Origin: Vicinamibacterales bacterium
Lineage (GTDB): Bacteria > Acidobacteriota > Vicinamibacteria > Vicinamibacterales > UBA823
Direction: 5' to 3'
Assembly: GCA_036012125.1 (NCBI GenBank)
Contig: DASCOS010000025.1
Location: forward strand, 1 to 64,000
DNA length: 64,000 bases
Shown piece by piece: positions 8,415-16,821 of this stretch (position 1 is the stretch's first letter; each line of letters starts with the position of its first letter). The translations under genes were made by a program, and so were the position numbers. The notes beneath the pieces are model-generated. The model was not told the DNA's origin and did no database searches. It saw only the letters and a list, made by a program, of their open reading frames with translations.

Positions 8415-9149
8415 TTACTTGGCCGAGGAAAGCGCACTTAGGTAAGCCCCTACCGTCTCACGCAGACCGAGCTCCAGCGCATCCGCAATTAATGCGTGCC
8501 CGATCGACACTTCAACAATACCTGGCACGCTCTGAACTAATGCTGGCAAGTTGTGCAAATTTAGATCGTGACCAGCATTGACGCCAAGTCCCATGCGCTC
8601 GGCCTCCTCCGCACATTTGGCGCATGCGTCGAGGTTTGATGCCTGATCCTGTGTTCCAAAGGCCTTCGCATAAGGCTCCGTATAAATCTCAATTCGGTCA
8701 GCGCCGACTTTTGCAGCATTGGCAATAACCACCGGATCAGGATCCATAAACAACGATACCCGAATTCCTCGAGATCGTAAGTCCGAAATTATCGGGCGTA
8801 GTCTGTCACCGTCCGATCCAAGATCCCAGCCATGGTCCGACGTTCGTTGATCTGGGGCGTCAGGCACCAAAGTGCACTGCGCCGGCACTACCTTGTGCAC
8901 CAGTGCAAGAAAACTCTTGGTCGGATTACCTTCAATATTGAATTCAACTCCAGCATCTTGGGTAAAGCTCGATAAGTTAAAAACGTCGGATGGTCGGGTA
9001 TGCCGTTCGTCCGGTCGTGGATGTACTGTCACGCCAGAGGCACCAGCATCAACCGCAATGCGTGCTGCACGCAAGACGTCAGGCACTCCAACATCACGCG
9101 TGTTTCTCAGTAGCGCTACCTTATTCAGGTTCACGCTGAGTCGTGTCAT
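8415..9149 (-). CDS. pdxJ: Pyridoxine 5'-phosphate synthase
   Basis: 244 residues; condenses 1-deoxyxylulose 5-phosphate with 3-amino-2-oxopropyl phosphate in vitamin B6 synthesis. Family signatures are clear: LSVNLNKVALLRNTR, then GVTVHPRPDERHT, ADRIEIYTEPYA, LGVNAGHDLN, and the C-terminal EVSIGHALIADALELG. Length is normal. It lies directly upstream of a PLP enzyme on the same strand. Confidence 0.93.
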   Translation of the reverse strand: MTRLSVNLNKVALLRNTRDVGVPDVLRAARIAVDAGASGVTVHPRPDERHTRPSDVFNLSSFTQDAGVEFNIEGNPTKSFLALVHKVVPAQCTLVPDAPDQRTSDHGWDLGSDGDRLRPIISDLRSRGIRVSLFMDPDPVVIANAAKVGADRIEIYTEPYAKAFGTQDQASNLDACAKCAEEAERMGLGVNAGHDLNLHNLPALVQSVPGIVEVSIGHALIADALELGLRETVGAYLSALSSAK

Positions 9150-9277
9150 AGCTTATATCCGAGTTCCCACGCCGACCGATGCAGACGGCCGTAAGTCAAC
9201 GTCATAGTTGTAACACCCGACTTCAGACAAAGCTCTGGAAGGCGTGAAAACACCTTCGGCTCCATCGGACGGGCATC

Positions 9278-9556
9278 CTATTCACAAGATGGCAGCATGT
9301 GTCTGATTGAGGTTAAGTTAAGACGCGTCTCGTCATCGTCCTTAAGCAGAATGCCTTTGACGCGAATTTTGTGACCCGCGTGGTTACTTACACCGAACTC
9401 ATCGAGCGTGCCGATCAACCGAAGCCGCCCAGCACCCAGAACCGTGGCAACTTCCGGTTCTGGTGGCACCTCCTCAGTAATCTCGACCGGTTCGGTGGCA
9501 CTAACAAGCCACCACTGATCATTGTTCTCGTAATAAGAGCGGATGGCAAGTATCAA
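9278..9556 (-). pseudogene. Hypothetical protein tail, probably 5'-truncated
   Basis: The C-terminal ~50 residues look like a conserved small beta domain (RLRLIGTLDEFGVSNHAGHK, then IRVKGILL and LNLTSIRHML), similar to OB-like secreted proteins I cannot name. The N-terminus is poor: the only start is a TTG, there is no signal peptide, and the frame closes at a TAG at 9590-9592. It abuts, head-to-head, another tail at 9563-9820, as if a deletion removed the 5' halves of two divergent genes. A short intact gene is possible. Confidence 0.4.
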
Positions 9557-9562
9557 ATCGAT

Positions 9563-9820
9563 GTCACGACTGACCTGGACGCGCTCGCACTAGGCGTTGG
9601 TTTGGGCGCGAATTCAGCTACCTTGGCATGTACTTTAGCCACCATGCAAAAATCATCCCTCAATAAACGACTGACCGTCCTCCTCGCAGTGTTCCTATTA
9701 CTTGGCTGGACTCAACATCGAAGGTGGTACCGAACACGCGTCAGCCTGCCCTGTTCACTTGCAATAGCTCTGGTCGGCCTCTACTGGTTCCTGCAAAGAA
9801 TCGTTGAACTCTACCCTTAA
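9563..9820 (+). pseudogene. C-terminal remnant resembling a HupE/UreJ-family membrane protein
   Basis: The last ~80 codons read LALGVGLGANSATL, then a hydrophobic segment LTVLLAVFLLLGW, then RVSLPCSLAIALVGLYWFLQ and a short end. This matches the final two helices of HupE/UreJ-type proteins (FNLGVELGQ-like motif, then a final helix with WF-x-R). The N-terminal helices are absent and no good start or ribosome-binding site exists; the only ATG, at 9644, would give 58 residues. I therefore read it as a gene relic. The family match is by eye and moderate. Confidence 0.45.
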
Positions 9821-9883
9821 CCACCCCTAGCATCCGGCCGCAAAAGAACTCCTACAAACGCCACTTGATCCAGTTGTTTTTAT

Positions 9884-9921
9884 ATATTACGATATTGTAT
9901 TATTTGGTACCGTATTATCTT
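9884..9921. promoter_or_regulatory. AT-rich promoter/operator region upstream of marR
   Basis: This run of A/T contains a near-palindrome ACGATATTGT and two copies of GTATTAT flanking GGTACC, ending about 24 bases before the marR start. MarR proteins usually bind such imperfect AT-rich palindromes at their own promoters, so autoregulation is a reasonable inference. No binding evidence is available. Confidence 0.35.
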
Positions 9922-9944
9922 GAAGTGTCTGCTGGCGACAATCA

Positions 9945-10373
9945 ATGCTCGATTTAACCTCAAATCTGCAAAGGTCTGCACAGCTTGTGACGCTTTACCT
10001 GGGCAAGTTTCGAAGGGATTACGGCATCACTCAACCTGAAGCGCATGTACTAGCTGTGCTCCACGTACGCGGAGAAATCACAATTCGTAATCTGCACCAT
10101 ACCTTGGGCCATAAGCCGTCTACCCTGACCAGCATTCTCGACAGATTAGTTGCTCGTGGCTTTATAACCCGTGAGACAAGCCGGACCGACCGGCGATCAT
10201 TTAACGTTAAGTTAACGCTGGCTGGGACCATTCCAGCTAAAGCTATCCGCACGGCATTGCACGCCCTCGAAAACAAAATCATCCGCCGATCGGTTCGTGC
10301 AGACATACGTGGCATAAGAAGGATCGCTTCAACCCTCGAGGAACTCGTTGTCGACACAGGTCGTGCGGAGTGA
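9945..10373 (+). CDS. MarR family transcriptional regulator
   Basis: 142 residues with the MarR winged helix-turn-helix: YGITQPEAHVLAVLHVRGEI, then IRNLHHTLGHKPSTLTSILD as recognition helix, then a wing with LVARGFITRETSRTDRRSFN (the DxRS signature). N- and C-terminal helices for dimerisation are present. The ligand and target are unknown. Its stop overlaps a GTG of the next frame, so the FtsB-like gene is probably co-transcribed. Confidence 0.88.
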   Translation: MLDLTSNLQRSAQLVTLYLGKFRRDYGITQPEAHVLAVLHVRGEITIRNLHHTLGHKPSTLTSILDRLVARGFITRETSRTDRRSFNVKLTLAGTIPAKAIRTALHALENKIIRRSVRADIRGIRRIASTLEELVVDTGRAE

Positions 10374-10381
10374 GAATCGCT

Positions 10382-10729
10382 ATGGAACCTGGTGCTCAGG
10401 TTAGAACCGGTCAAGTAGAATCAATCGGAGCCTGGAAAATTATTCGCTTGGTGCTCTGGTTCGCTACTGCGTTTTTCGTCACGCAAACGTTCATTGGAGA
10501 CGGCGGATTAACTGACATGTTGCAAGCATCACGTGAGCGTCGTGCACTCACCGACGCTGTTACAGCGGTAAAGGTCGAAAACCGGCGACTGTCAGGAATA
10601 GAGGATCGCTTACGCCGTGATTCCAAGGCAATCGAAGGTGTGGCGCGAGGAGAGATGGGTCTCATCGTGCCCGGGGAGGTCCTCTTCGTCGTTGGTGAAA
10701 CGACTGAGATAACTCGGAGACCCAATTGA
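10382..10729 (+). CDS. FtsB/DivIC-like septum formation initiator family protein
   Basis: 115 residues. A single transmembrane segment near residues 18-36 (IIRLVLWFATAFFVTQTFI) is followed by a heptad-like region (ERRALTDAVTAVKVENRRLS) and the ending ARGEMGLIVPGEVLFVV. The last motif (A-R-x-x-x-G-x-x-x-P-G-E) is typical of FtsB/DivIC proteins, which bridge divisome components. ATG 10382 has GGAG 11 bases upstream; GTG 10370 overlaps the marR stop. The pairing with marR is unusual and no division genes are nearby. Confidence 0.8.
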   Translation: MEPGAQVRTGQVESIGAWKIIRLVLWFATAFFVTQTFIGDGGLTDMLQASRERRALTDAVTAVKVENRRLSGIEDRLRRDSKAIEGVARGEMGLIVPGEVLFVVGETTEITRRPN

Positions 10730-10794
10730 GACCGGCCACCATTCGATGGTGTCGCTAGAATGTCGCCGAAGTTTGATCGATCAGCGATGTTACG

Positions 10795-11796
10795 ATGAGA
10801 CGGTTATACACTTGCTCCAATACAATGCCCAGATGGTGCACTAGTCTCACCGCCCTGCTATTGCTTGTAGTTTTACCTTTTAGCGCGGCTTGTCAGCGTG
10901 AACGCGAACCCCTAATTTCTCGACTGCCCCTACTTCCTAATTTTGTCTATCAGAACAAATCATCGATTGAATTGTTTCACGAGGCTGATCGGCTCGCGCG
11001 ACAGGAACCGCTGTCAGCTGAGCGGATCGGTCGTCTTGGCATGACCTACCACGCTTATCGATTCACGGATGAGGCACGGCAAACCTATGCACTGGCTAGA
11101 AACATTGCGCCCAATGAATATCGATGGGTCTATTACCAAGCTTTCTTGGAAAAATCTGTTTTTGATTTCCAGAAGGCCGAAACATTCTTTCAGGAAGCTC
11201 TCGAATATAAGTCGGATAGCGCAGAGGTGCTGGCCGAATTAGGCGACCTGTACCTAAAGTGGAACCGGCCTGACGATGCCGCCATACACTTCACCAAGGC
11301 ACTCACCCTTGAACGGTCACAACCCTTGGCCGCACTAGGCCAAGCGCGCCTGGCACTCATCGCTGAAAGGTGGAATGAGGCTCTCGCGTTACTAATTCCG
11401 ATCCTAGATACACACCCGCGACTCTCGCTGTGCCATAAGTATTTGGCACGCGCCTACGTCAACCTTGGTCTTCCTGATAAGGCAGAGCACCATCTATCTC
11501 TGAGTGACTACGGTTCTGGAATCGAGACTCCGTTGATGCGCAAGTTACACGAATTGTCAGTAGGCCCAATAGTGAATGGTGGCAAACCCGAGGGCGCGCT
11601 TGATCTGATGCAGATAAAGTGCACGCGTTGCCATACAGGCACACGCATCGAGGTAACACATCGGGACCGGTACTGGTGGGCGCAAACTGTGCGTCGCATG
11701 CAGCGGGAGGCTGGATGGGCGTGGCTGAGCGACGAACAAGCGGCCAGCATAGTTGCCTACCTTGCTGACCGCGACGCCAGTCCAGCAACACCTTAG
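10795..11796 (+). CDS. TPR-repeat lipoprotein with C-terminal c-type haem motif
   Basis: 333 residues. A signal peptide ends in a lipobox (FSAAC, Cys33), so it is probably membrane-anchored outside the cytoplasm. Tetratricopeptide repeats occupy roughly residues 60-240 (AEVLAELGDLYLKWNRPDDA and similar). Near residue 276 is CTRCH, a haem c attachment site, followed by WWAQTVRRMQREAGW and YLADRD, with the Met and helix arrangement of a small cytochrome c. The combination suggests a redox sensor or scaffold for an extracytoplasmic complex; function unknown. ATG 10825 is an alternative start. It converges with the TPR gene at 11811. Confidence 0.75.
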   Translation: MRRLYTCSNTMPRWCTSLTALLLLVVLPFSAACQREREPLISRLPLLPNFVYQNKSSIELFHEADRLARQEPLSAERIGRLGMTYHAYRFTDEARQTYALARNIAPNEYRWVYYQAFLEKSVFDFQKAETFFQEALEYKSDSAEVLAELGDLYLKWNRPDDAAIHFTKALTLERSQPLAALGQARLALIAERWNEALALLIPILDTHPRLSLCHKYLARAYVNLGLPDKAEHHLSLSDYGSGIETPLMRKLHELSVGPIVNGGKPEGALDLMQIKCTRCHTGTRIEVTHRDRYWWAQTVRRMQREAGWAWLSDEQAASIVAYLADRDASPATP

Positions 11797-11810
11797 CCCT
11801 CACCTTCGGG

Positions 11811-13235
11811 TCAGCGCTCGTTGCCAGAATTACTGATCGCGAGGGCGCGCTCCGCAAGTTCGTGTCCAGGATTAAGTTCTAGAACTCTCCGTAGTTCGCG
11901 TGTTGAGTCAACCTGACGACCGGCCCGTTCAAGGACATAGGCAAAGCTGTAGTGAATGTCGGCATCCCCAGGGGCTCGAGCGACTGCCTGTTCCAGAGAT
12001 ACCACCGCATCATCGAGCCTTCCCAGCGCAGTCAACGCAAGTCCTAAATACCTGTGCGCATCGGCCGTGTCAGCACCAAGGTGTATAGAACGACCCAGAA
12101 GTTCGACCGCTTGGGCATGCTCCCCTTGCCGATAAAGAAGTTCGCCGAGCCGCATGTGCGCCAAAGGGTGCGAGTTGTCCAATGAAATGGCTGTTTCGAG
12201 TGCCCGGCGTGCCTCTTCTAACGTTTCCACATGCTCGTGAAGAACGACATAGACATCCGGATCCTCTGGTGCCAAGCGACGAGCCCGCTCGAAGAGCAGA
12301 CGCGAGAGGTCGGGGTCTAGCAAGGCATAGCGCGAAACGTTGAGCAACAGCCAATCGACATCAAACGATTGAGCAATCAGGCCATCAACCCAAGGGTCAG
12401 GCGCAGCGTAGAAGCGACCTAACTCGTTCGCCCGCTGGCGTGAAGCGTCCCCGGCTGCCGTTTGCCCGTAATGTTCATGTACCGTGGCCAGTAATCGGTG
12501 AAGGGCAGCAAACTGAGGTGCCGCCTCAACAGCAACCAGGAGATGAGATTCAGCCTGGCTCCACTCACCGACCTCAATAGCCAAACGCGCGAGACTCAAA
12601 AGTGCCCACGGGTCACCTGCCGTCAGCGCAAGCCGCCGCTCGTAGGCAGCCTTAGCTTCGTCAAACTTTCCTTGTTTAAAGCGGTTCTCGGCAAGTTTCA
12701 ACCAGGCCGGGGCATAATTCGGCTCAAGCTCGACCGTACGTTCTAAAAGTGGAGTAACTGTCTCAGTTTCTCCGCGCTCTTGTAGCCTGTATGCCAGTAG
12801 ATACGGCCACCGCGGGTTGTCCGTGGCGAGATCAGTCGCCAGCCTGTAGCATGCTTCCGCAAGTTCACCGTGGGTATTGGCCTGATAAAGGTTGCCAAGG
12901 CGGCCCGCCATCTCTCCCACGGTGTCGGGTGATGCACCAGAGCGAATAGCTTGGCGTAAAAGTCGATCGCCCTCAGTAACAGCAAGCTCAAAGGCAGGCA
13001 GAGCACCTACTGTGTCAGGCAGGTCCGGAACCGTAGTGAGCAATGCCGACTCAGCAAGCTGTTCAGGCAGCTCAACCCTCATCAGGAGTTTCGAGGTGAA
13101 CCACGCCACGGACCCAGCCATAACGACAAGGACAAGGGCAATTAGCAACACCCTTAACGGCAACCTAGCATCTCGTGTCGTCGCCGGTCCGGCTTGACGA
13201 CCAGCGTGTGCCTGTCGTTTTGCAGCTTTAACCAT
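11811..13235 (-). CDS. Membrane-anchored tetratricopeptide repeat protein
   Basis: About 474 residues. A basic cytoplasmic N-terminus is followed by one transmembrane helix (RVLLIALVLVVMAGSVAWF), then many TPR units through to the C-terminus (YAPAWLKLAENRFKQGKFDE, HPLAHMRLGELLYRQGEHAQ). ATG 13235 is used; a TTG at 13292 would overlap the upstream gene by 28 bases. A GGGAGGG lies upstream but too far away to help. It sits directly after an FG-GAP gene, and the TPR/FG-GAP pairing is common in some Acidobacteriota. Probably a scaffold on the periplasmic face. Confidence 0.8.
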   Translation of the reverse strand: MVKAAKRQAHAGRQAGPATTRDARLPLRVLLIALVLVVMAGSVAWFTSKLLMRVELPEQLAESALLTTVPDLPDTVGALPAFELAVTEGDRLLRQAIRSGASPDTVGEMAGRLGNLYQANTHGELAEACYRLATDLATDNPRWPYLLAYRLQERGETETVTPLLERTVELEPNYAPAWLKLAENRFKQGKFDEAKAAYERRLALTAGDPWALLSLARLAIEVGEWSQAESHLLVAVEAAPQFAALHRLLATVHEHYGQTAAGDASRQRANELGRFYAAPDPWVDGLIAQSFDVDWLLLNVSRYALLDPDLSRLLFERARRLAPEDPDVYVVLHEHVETLEEARRALETAISLDNSHPLAHMRLGELLYRQGEHAQAVELLGRSIHLGADTADAHRYLGLALTALGRLDDAVVSLEQAVARAPGDADIHYSFAYVLERAGRQVDSTRELRRVLELNPGHELAERALAISNSGNER

Positions 13236-13264
13236 ATTGCTCGTGGTTGATGTTTCCCTCCCTG

Positions 13265-14614
13265 TTACGGATCTCTCCAGGTGTTTCGCCAAAGTGTCAC
13301 CCGGCTCATCCGATCGTAGGGCGGCGAAACGTGCATTGCGCCTGTAACTAGGTCGACAAGTCCATCACCATCCATGTCAGCGCTAGCGAGTGCTAGTAAA
13401 TGGGTTGGCTCTGTGGCCAATATTCGACGAGCAAATTCCATTTCACCGTCGTTTTGAAACCATGCAAGCGATGCAGCTTCCGGAGAATCCCAATCGTTAA
13501 AGGCACTAACGACGAACACGTCCAAATCACCATCGAGGTCGCCGTCAACTGCGTTCGCAAAATAAGCTCCAGGAAAGTCACCAATCCGATGGTAGGTAAA
13601 CCTCAAGTCACCTTTATTTTCCAGCCATTGCACTCCGTGCCACGGACGTGGCCCAGGCGGAATGTAGTCAAAGGCGTCGCCATTCGAGTAGAGCACGTCC
13701 AGATCGCCATCAAGGTCCAAGTCAACTAAAGAGATACCGCTACTGCCGAAGTCATCATTCGTCGCACCATAAATCAAGTGTCGATCGAACATACCTTTGC
13801 CATCATTCTCGAATACATAGATCTCTTCCCATTCCTGAGAAACGACAGCCGCGACGTCCAGGTCTCCATCACCGTCGAGGTCACCGACCGGCGTATGGAT
13901 GGTTCCCGAAAGTTCTAGTAAACTGTGGCTCTCGAAATTCCACCCTCCAAGATTTTCCATCCACCGAATTTCACCATCGTCATAGCCAAACTGACCAACC
14001 ACAAGATCGATATCACCATCTCCATCAAAATCCCCAGGCTCGATGTCTGTAACACGTGCTAGACCGTCGAGTAGAATGCGTGTCGTAAACTCCTCTTGAC
14101 CATCGTTCTCAAGCACAACGACACTACCAATCTTGTCGTTATTCGGAAGAATCGCTCCCATCTTCGCAACAAGGAGATCAATATCACCATCCAAGTCAAC
14201 ATCGCTTGGCGTCACATGAGCTGGTGCCAGAATTGCGTCGCCGAGGAGCGTCTCAGTAAAGGAACCACCCACCTCCTGACGGATCCACGCAACCTGATTC
14301 ATGGTGGCATCACACAACACCACATCGGTAAAACCATCCTGATCAAGATCGACAATGTTGACATGGCTAATCCATGGCTGCGAACCTCCGAGGGAACGCC
14401 CGATCGAACGGCGTTCAAAAAAACGACGTTCTGCCCTCTTATCAACTGGAGTCGAGACGGCCCGATCGTCGCGCAGGGCCACGATTAGGCCGATCAGTTC
14501 ATTGACCGAACGCCCTTGCCGTTCAGCTTCTCGGGATACCAGAAACCACGGGACAAAGATAATGATAGCGAGCGCCGCCAATCCAAATAGTAGAGAAGGT
14601 CGCGGGTAAGCCAT
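13265..14614 (-). CDS. FG-GAP/VCBS repeat protein with N-terminal membrane anchor
   Basis: 449 residues. An uncleaved signal-anchor (LLFGLAALAIIIFVPWFLVS) is followed by a propeller of about seven FG-GAP units. Each carries a calcium-binding loop of the form D-x-D-x-D-G (DLDQDG, DVDLDG, DFDGDG, DLDGDG, DLDLDG, DGDLDG, DMDGDG). W-x-x-N-D/L-G segments follow the loops. Likely extracytoplasmic and Ca-dependent; the ligand is unknown. TATACT lies exactly seven bases before the ATG, so translation may be leaderless. Confidence 0.88.
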   Translation of the reverse strand: MAYPRPSLLFGLAALAIIIFVPWFLVSREAERQGRSVNELIGLIVALRDDRAVSTPVDKRAERRFFERRSIGRSLGGSQPWISHVNIVDLDQDGFTDVVLCDATMNQVAWIRQEVGGSFTETLLGDAILAPAHVTPSDVDLDGDIDLLVAKMGAILPNNDKIGSVVVLENDGQEEFTTRILLDGLARVTDIEPGDFDGDGDIDLVVGQFGYDDGEIRWMENLGGWNFESHSLLELSGTIHTPVGDLDGDGDLDVAAVVSQEWEEIYVFENDGKGMFDRHLIYGATNDDFGSSGISLVDLDLDGDLDVLYSNGDAFDYIPPGPRPWHGVQWLENKGDLRFTYHRIGDFPGAYFANAVDGDLDGDLDVFVVSAFNDWDSPEAASLAWFQNDGEMEFARRILATEPTHLLALASADMDGDGLVDLVTGAMHVSPPYDRMSRVTLWRNTWRDP

Positions 14615-14866
14615 ACGGTTCAGTATAGCGTTTCGTCAAAAGTTGTCGGATTTAGAATGGATGGGCAGGACACTTTGTGGAGTTGGTTACCTAACCACAC
14701 CGCTAGTGGCTTGGTCATCACCAACTGAGAGACGACCTAGGCCTCCCCGACGCCCTGGTCTGAAAGAATTGTTACCTTGAGACCTGTCGGCTCACGACAG
14801 TAATGACCGATCAGCAGGTCAAAGCGAAAACTTTCGGTTGAACTTGAATACCTTCTTTACCTACGG
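14615..14866. other. Intergenic region after the aromatic operon
   Basis: About 250 bases between the FG-GAP gene start and the end of the LigB-like gene. It holds the TATACT hexamer above and a short inverted repeat TGGTTA-CC-TAACCA near 14684. No credible open frame or T-tailed terminator is seen. Confidence 0.4.
14622..14627 (-). promoter_or_regulatory. -10 element TATACT, seven bases before ATG 14614
   Basis: Minus-strand TATACT, then GAACCGT, then ATG. Spacing matches the hexamers at 6473, 7068 and 42528. There is no Shine-Dalgarno sequence. Confidence 0.45.
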
Positions 14867-15877
14867 TCACTCCCAAACAGCAAAGCCCATCGCATTCCCG
14901 GTACCAGCATCGGACCGGTAGCAGGGAACATAGTCGACGACGCGCATCTGAAGTCCGCTGTCGGCCAATAACCCAGCCACCGTGATCCAATTCTTGCTCT
15001 CCGAAGTACCCGAACGGAATCGATCGGCTGGGATGCGGGTAAGTTGGTCGCGATCGCCACCTTTAAGCGCCTTCAGCAACTCGGCATCGAACTCTTCGTC
15101 AATTACGAAATGGCTGAGTCCACCGGAAGCGATGACACCAACCCGCGCATCGCGATCCCAGGACGCCACAGCGCGGCCAATCGAACGGCCGAAGTCAAAA
15201 CAGCGACCAACTGTAGGCTGATTGGGCGGAAAGAATGTGTTCTGCACGACCGGAACCGCGGGCACCGCTTGATCGTTCATGATGCGGCGGTAGACAAACC
15301 CAAACGCATGCGGGATCCCTTTTCGACCACGGGGCCCTTCCGGCAGCGCCTTCATCGCCGCGGCGTCGAAGCCTGCATCTGCGGTCGACCTGAGAATGTG
15401 CTCGCCTAGTTCAGGTACGCAGGGGTAGGTGGCTCCCTCAGGTGGACTATTCGCCCAGTGCGACGCGCCAAGTCCGGGTGGCATTTTTGCTAGCCTCTCC
15501 TTCGAGGGCGGGACATTGTCCACCGACTCACCGTGGAACACGCTGAGAGCTGGCGTAAGTTCGTCCTTAAAAATCTCACGTTGATCGTTACCAATGATTA
15601 CAAGAATATCGACTGCAGCCGCTGAAAATTGCTCCGCAAGTTCCCCGATTGCCCGTTGGCATGATGCATGACGCTCAGTTCGCACATCGAGCGCTGCCTG
15701 TGCCCCGAGGTCCTCTTTCGCACGCAGAGCAACAAGTTCATCAAATGTATAAGTTCCTCCACGAAATGGATGCTTAGGATTCTGTCGATCCGCCTCCACA
15801 CGTTGGTCCCATTGTTCTGGCGGAGTCGAAAGCAACGGACCGTGTGACGTTCCTAGGGCGAATGTGATCATTGCCAT
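14867..15877 (-). CDS. LigB-family (class III extradiol dioxygenase-like) protein with altered metal site
   Basis: 336 residues. The family opening gives His12 (TFALGTSHGPLL), the first Fe ligand of LigB-type enzymes. The second ligand normally lies in a Asp-His motif; here the corresponding IIGNDQREIF has Gln99. The catalytic-type His256 is present in SGGLSHF, and Glu293 in TSESKNW is a candidate third ligand. Canonical members cleave catechols (protocatechuate, gallate). The Gln means activity or metal should not be assumed, although the rest of the site is kept. GGAGG lies about 10 bases before ATG 15877. Last gene of the six-gene operon. Confidence 0.8.
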   Translation of the reverse strand: MAMITFALGTSHGPLLSTPPEQWDQRVEADRQNPKHPFRGGTYTFDELVALRAKEDLGAQAALDVRTERHASCQRAIGELAEQFSAAAVDILVIIGNDQREIFKDELTPALSVFHGESVDNVPPSKERLAKMPPGLGASHWANSPPEGATYPCVPELGEHILRSTADAGFDAAAMKALPEGPRGRKGIPHAFGFVYRRIMNDQAVPAVPVVQNTFFPPNQPTVGRCFDFGRSIGRAVASWDRDARVGVIASGGLSHFVIDEEFDAELLKALKGGDRDQLTRIPADRFRSGTSESKNWITVAGLLADSGLQMRVVDYVPCYRSDAGTGNAMGFAVWE

Positions 15878-15898
15878 TTGCGAACAACCTCCAAGTAA

Positions 15899-16783
15899 TT
15901 AGCTGACCCTGAGGACCGACGCCTCATAGTCAGCGTCGCCACCTTTGCCCTCGGGAAAGATCTGCCAATCCTCAACCCACACTCGAGTGGCGTTGAACAT
16001 CTCCTCAGTATACGGTTCGAAGACAACCCGCTCCCCGGGCCCGAAGAGCCGAGTATCCATAATGCCGTGGAACCGTTCAGGAAAGTCTTTCTTATAGTAG
16101 TGAGTGTACAGTTCAGGGTGCAGGTCCAAATCAACCTGCGCCTTCTTCAAAGCTCGATAGCACTTGCGGACATCCTCAAGGTTCGCATCATCAGCCACCA
16201 TTGCCGCAACCATAAACGTCGTATCGACGATCTTCCGGAAGCCGAGCTGCTCAACCAGATAGGACGGACCACCAAACGCATTACCCGCAGGCACGGCACG
16301 GTCGACGAGCAACTCCAGCCGCTGAAACAACATCCCGCCGAAGTGCAGTTTGATCTCGGAACGGTCCAAAAACGGTTCAAGACTTTGAATCGTCGAATAG
16401 TGGCTTCCGGACTGGTAGCCCACAGTGATCGGCACGTTAGCGAGGTCCTCTGGCCGCTTGATTGACGAATCGGGTGGTACGTAAATGCCCGATGGACTGA
16501 CCGAATAAGCCTCTCCCCATAAACGCCCACGACCCGATGAGGCCGCCATATTCACCGTCCAGTGGCAGGCTGAACTAACCGAGCAGCCACGCCCCTGTCC
16601 CTCAAACGTCTGATACGCCCCACTCCACTGGTCAGGCGGTAACTCCTCAGCCGTCTTGACACTAGCTACCTGGTCTCGCCCTAGGCGGAACTCGTAGTCC
16701 AACCCTTCAGCCTCAAAATAACCGTGCTCCTCGGCTACCCATTCCTGAAGCCGCATGTGCGGTACGATAATAAATTTCTCCAC
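15899..16783 (-). CDS. NMT1/THI5-like binding-fold protein without signal peptide
   Basis: About 294 residues with the type II periplasmic-binding-protein fold: FIIVPHMRLQEWVAEEHGYF at the N-terminus, then GIYVPPDSSIKRPEDL and ITVGYQSGSHYST in the hinge and ligand region. No signal peptide or lipobox is visible and no ABC permease or ATPase lies nearby, so an ordinary transporter role is doubtful. The related fold is used by 4,5-dihydroxyphthalate decarboxylase and by THI5-type enzymes, so an enzymatic or cytoplasmic sensing role is possible. GTG 16783 is chosen for its AGGA at about 9 bases; the frame also allows GTG 16819. Confidence 0.7.
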   Translation of the reverse strand: MEKFIIVPHMRLQEWVAEEHGYFEAEGLDYEFRLGRDQVASVKTAEELPPDQWSGAYQTFEGQGRGCSVSSACHWTVNMAASSGRGRLWGEAYSVSPSGIYVPPDSSIKRPEDLANVPITVGYQSGSHYSTIQSLEPFLDRSEIKLHFGGMLFQRLELLVDRAVPAGNAFGGPSYLVEQLGFRKIVDTTFMVAAMVADDANLEDVRKCYRALKKAQVDLDLHPELYTHYYKKDFPERFHGIMDTRLFGPGERVVFEPYTEEMFNATRVWVEDWQIFPEGKGGDADYEASVLRVS

Positions 16784-16821
16784 CGAATCTATCCTAACTC
16801 GTATTCCACAAGTGAACACGA

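Noticed and set aside
9371-9643. N-terminal part of the plus-strand frame before the HupE-like tail
   Set aside because: It runs antisense to the minus-strand tail, has no hydrophobic helices and no family resemblance; only the part after ~9563 looks real.
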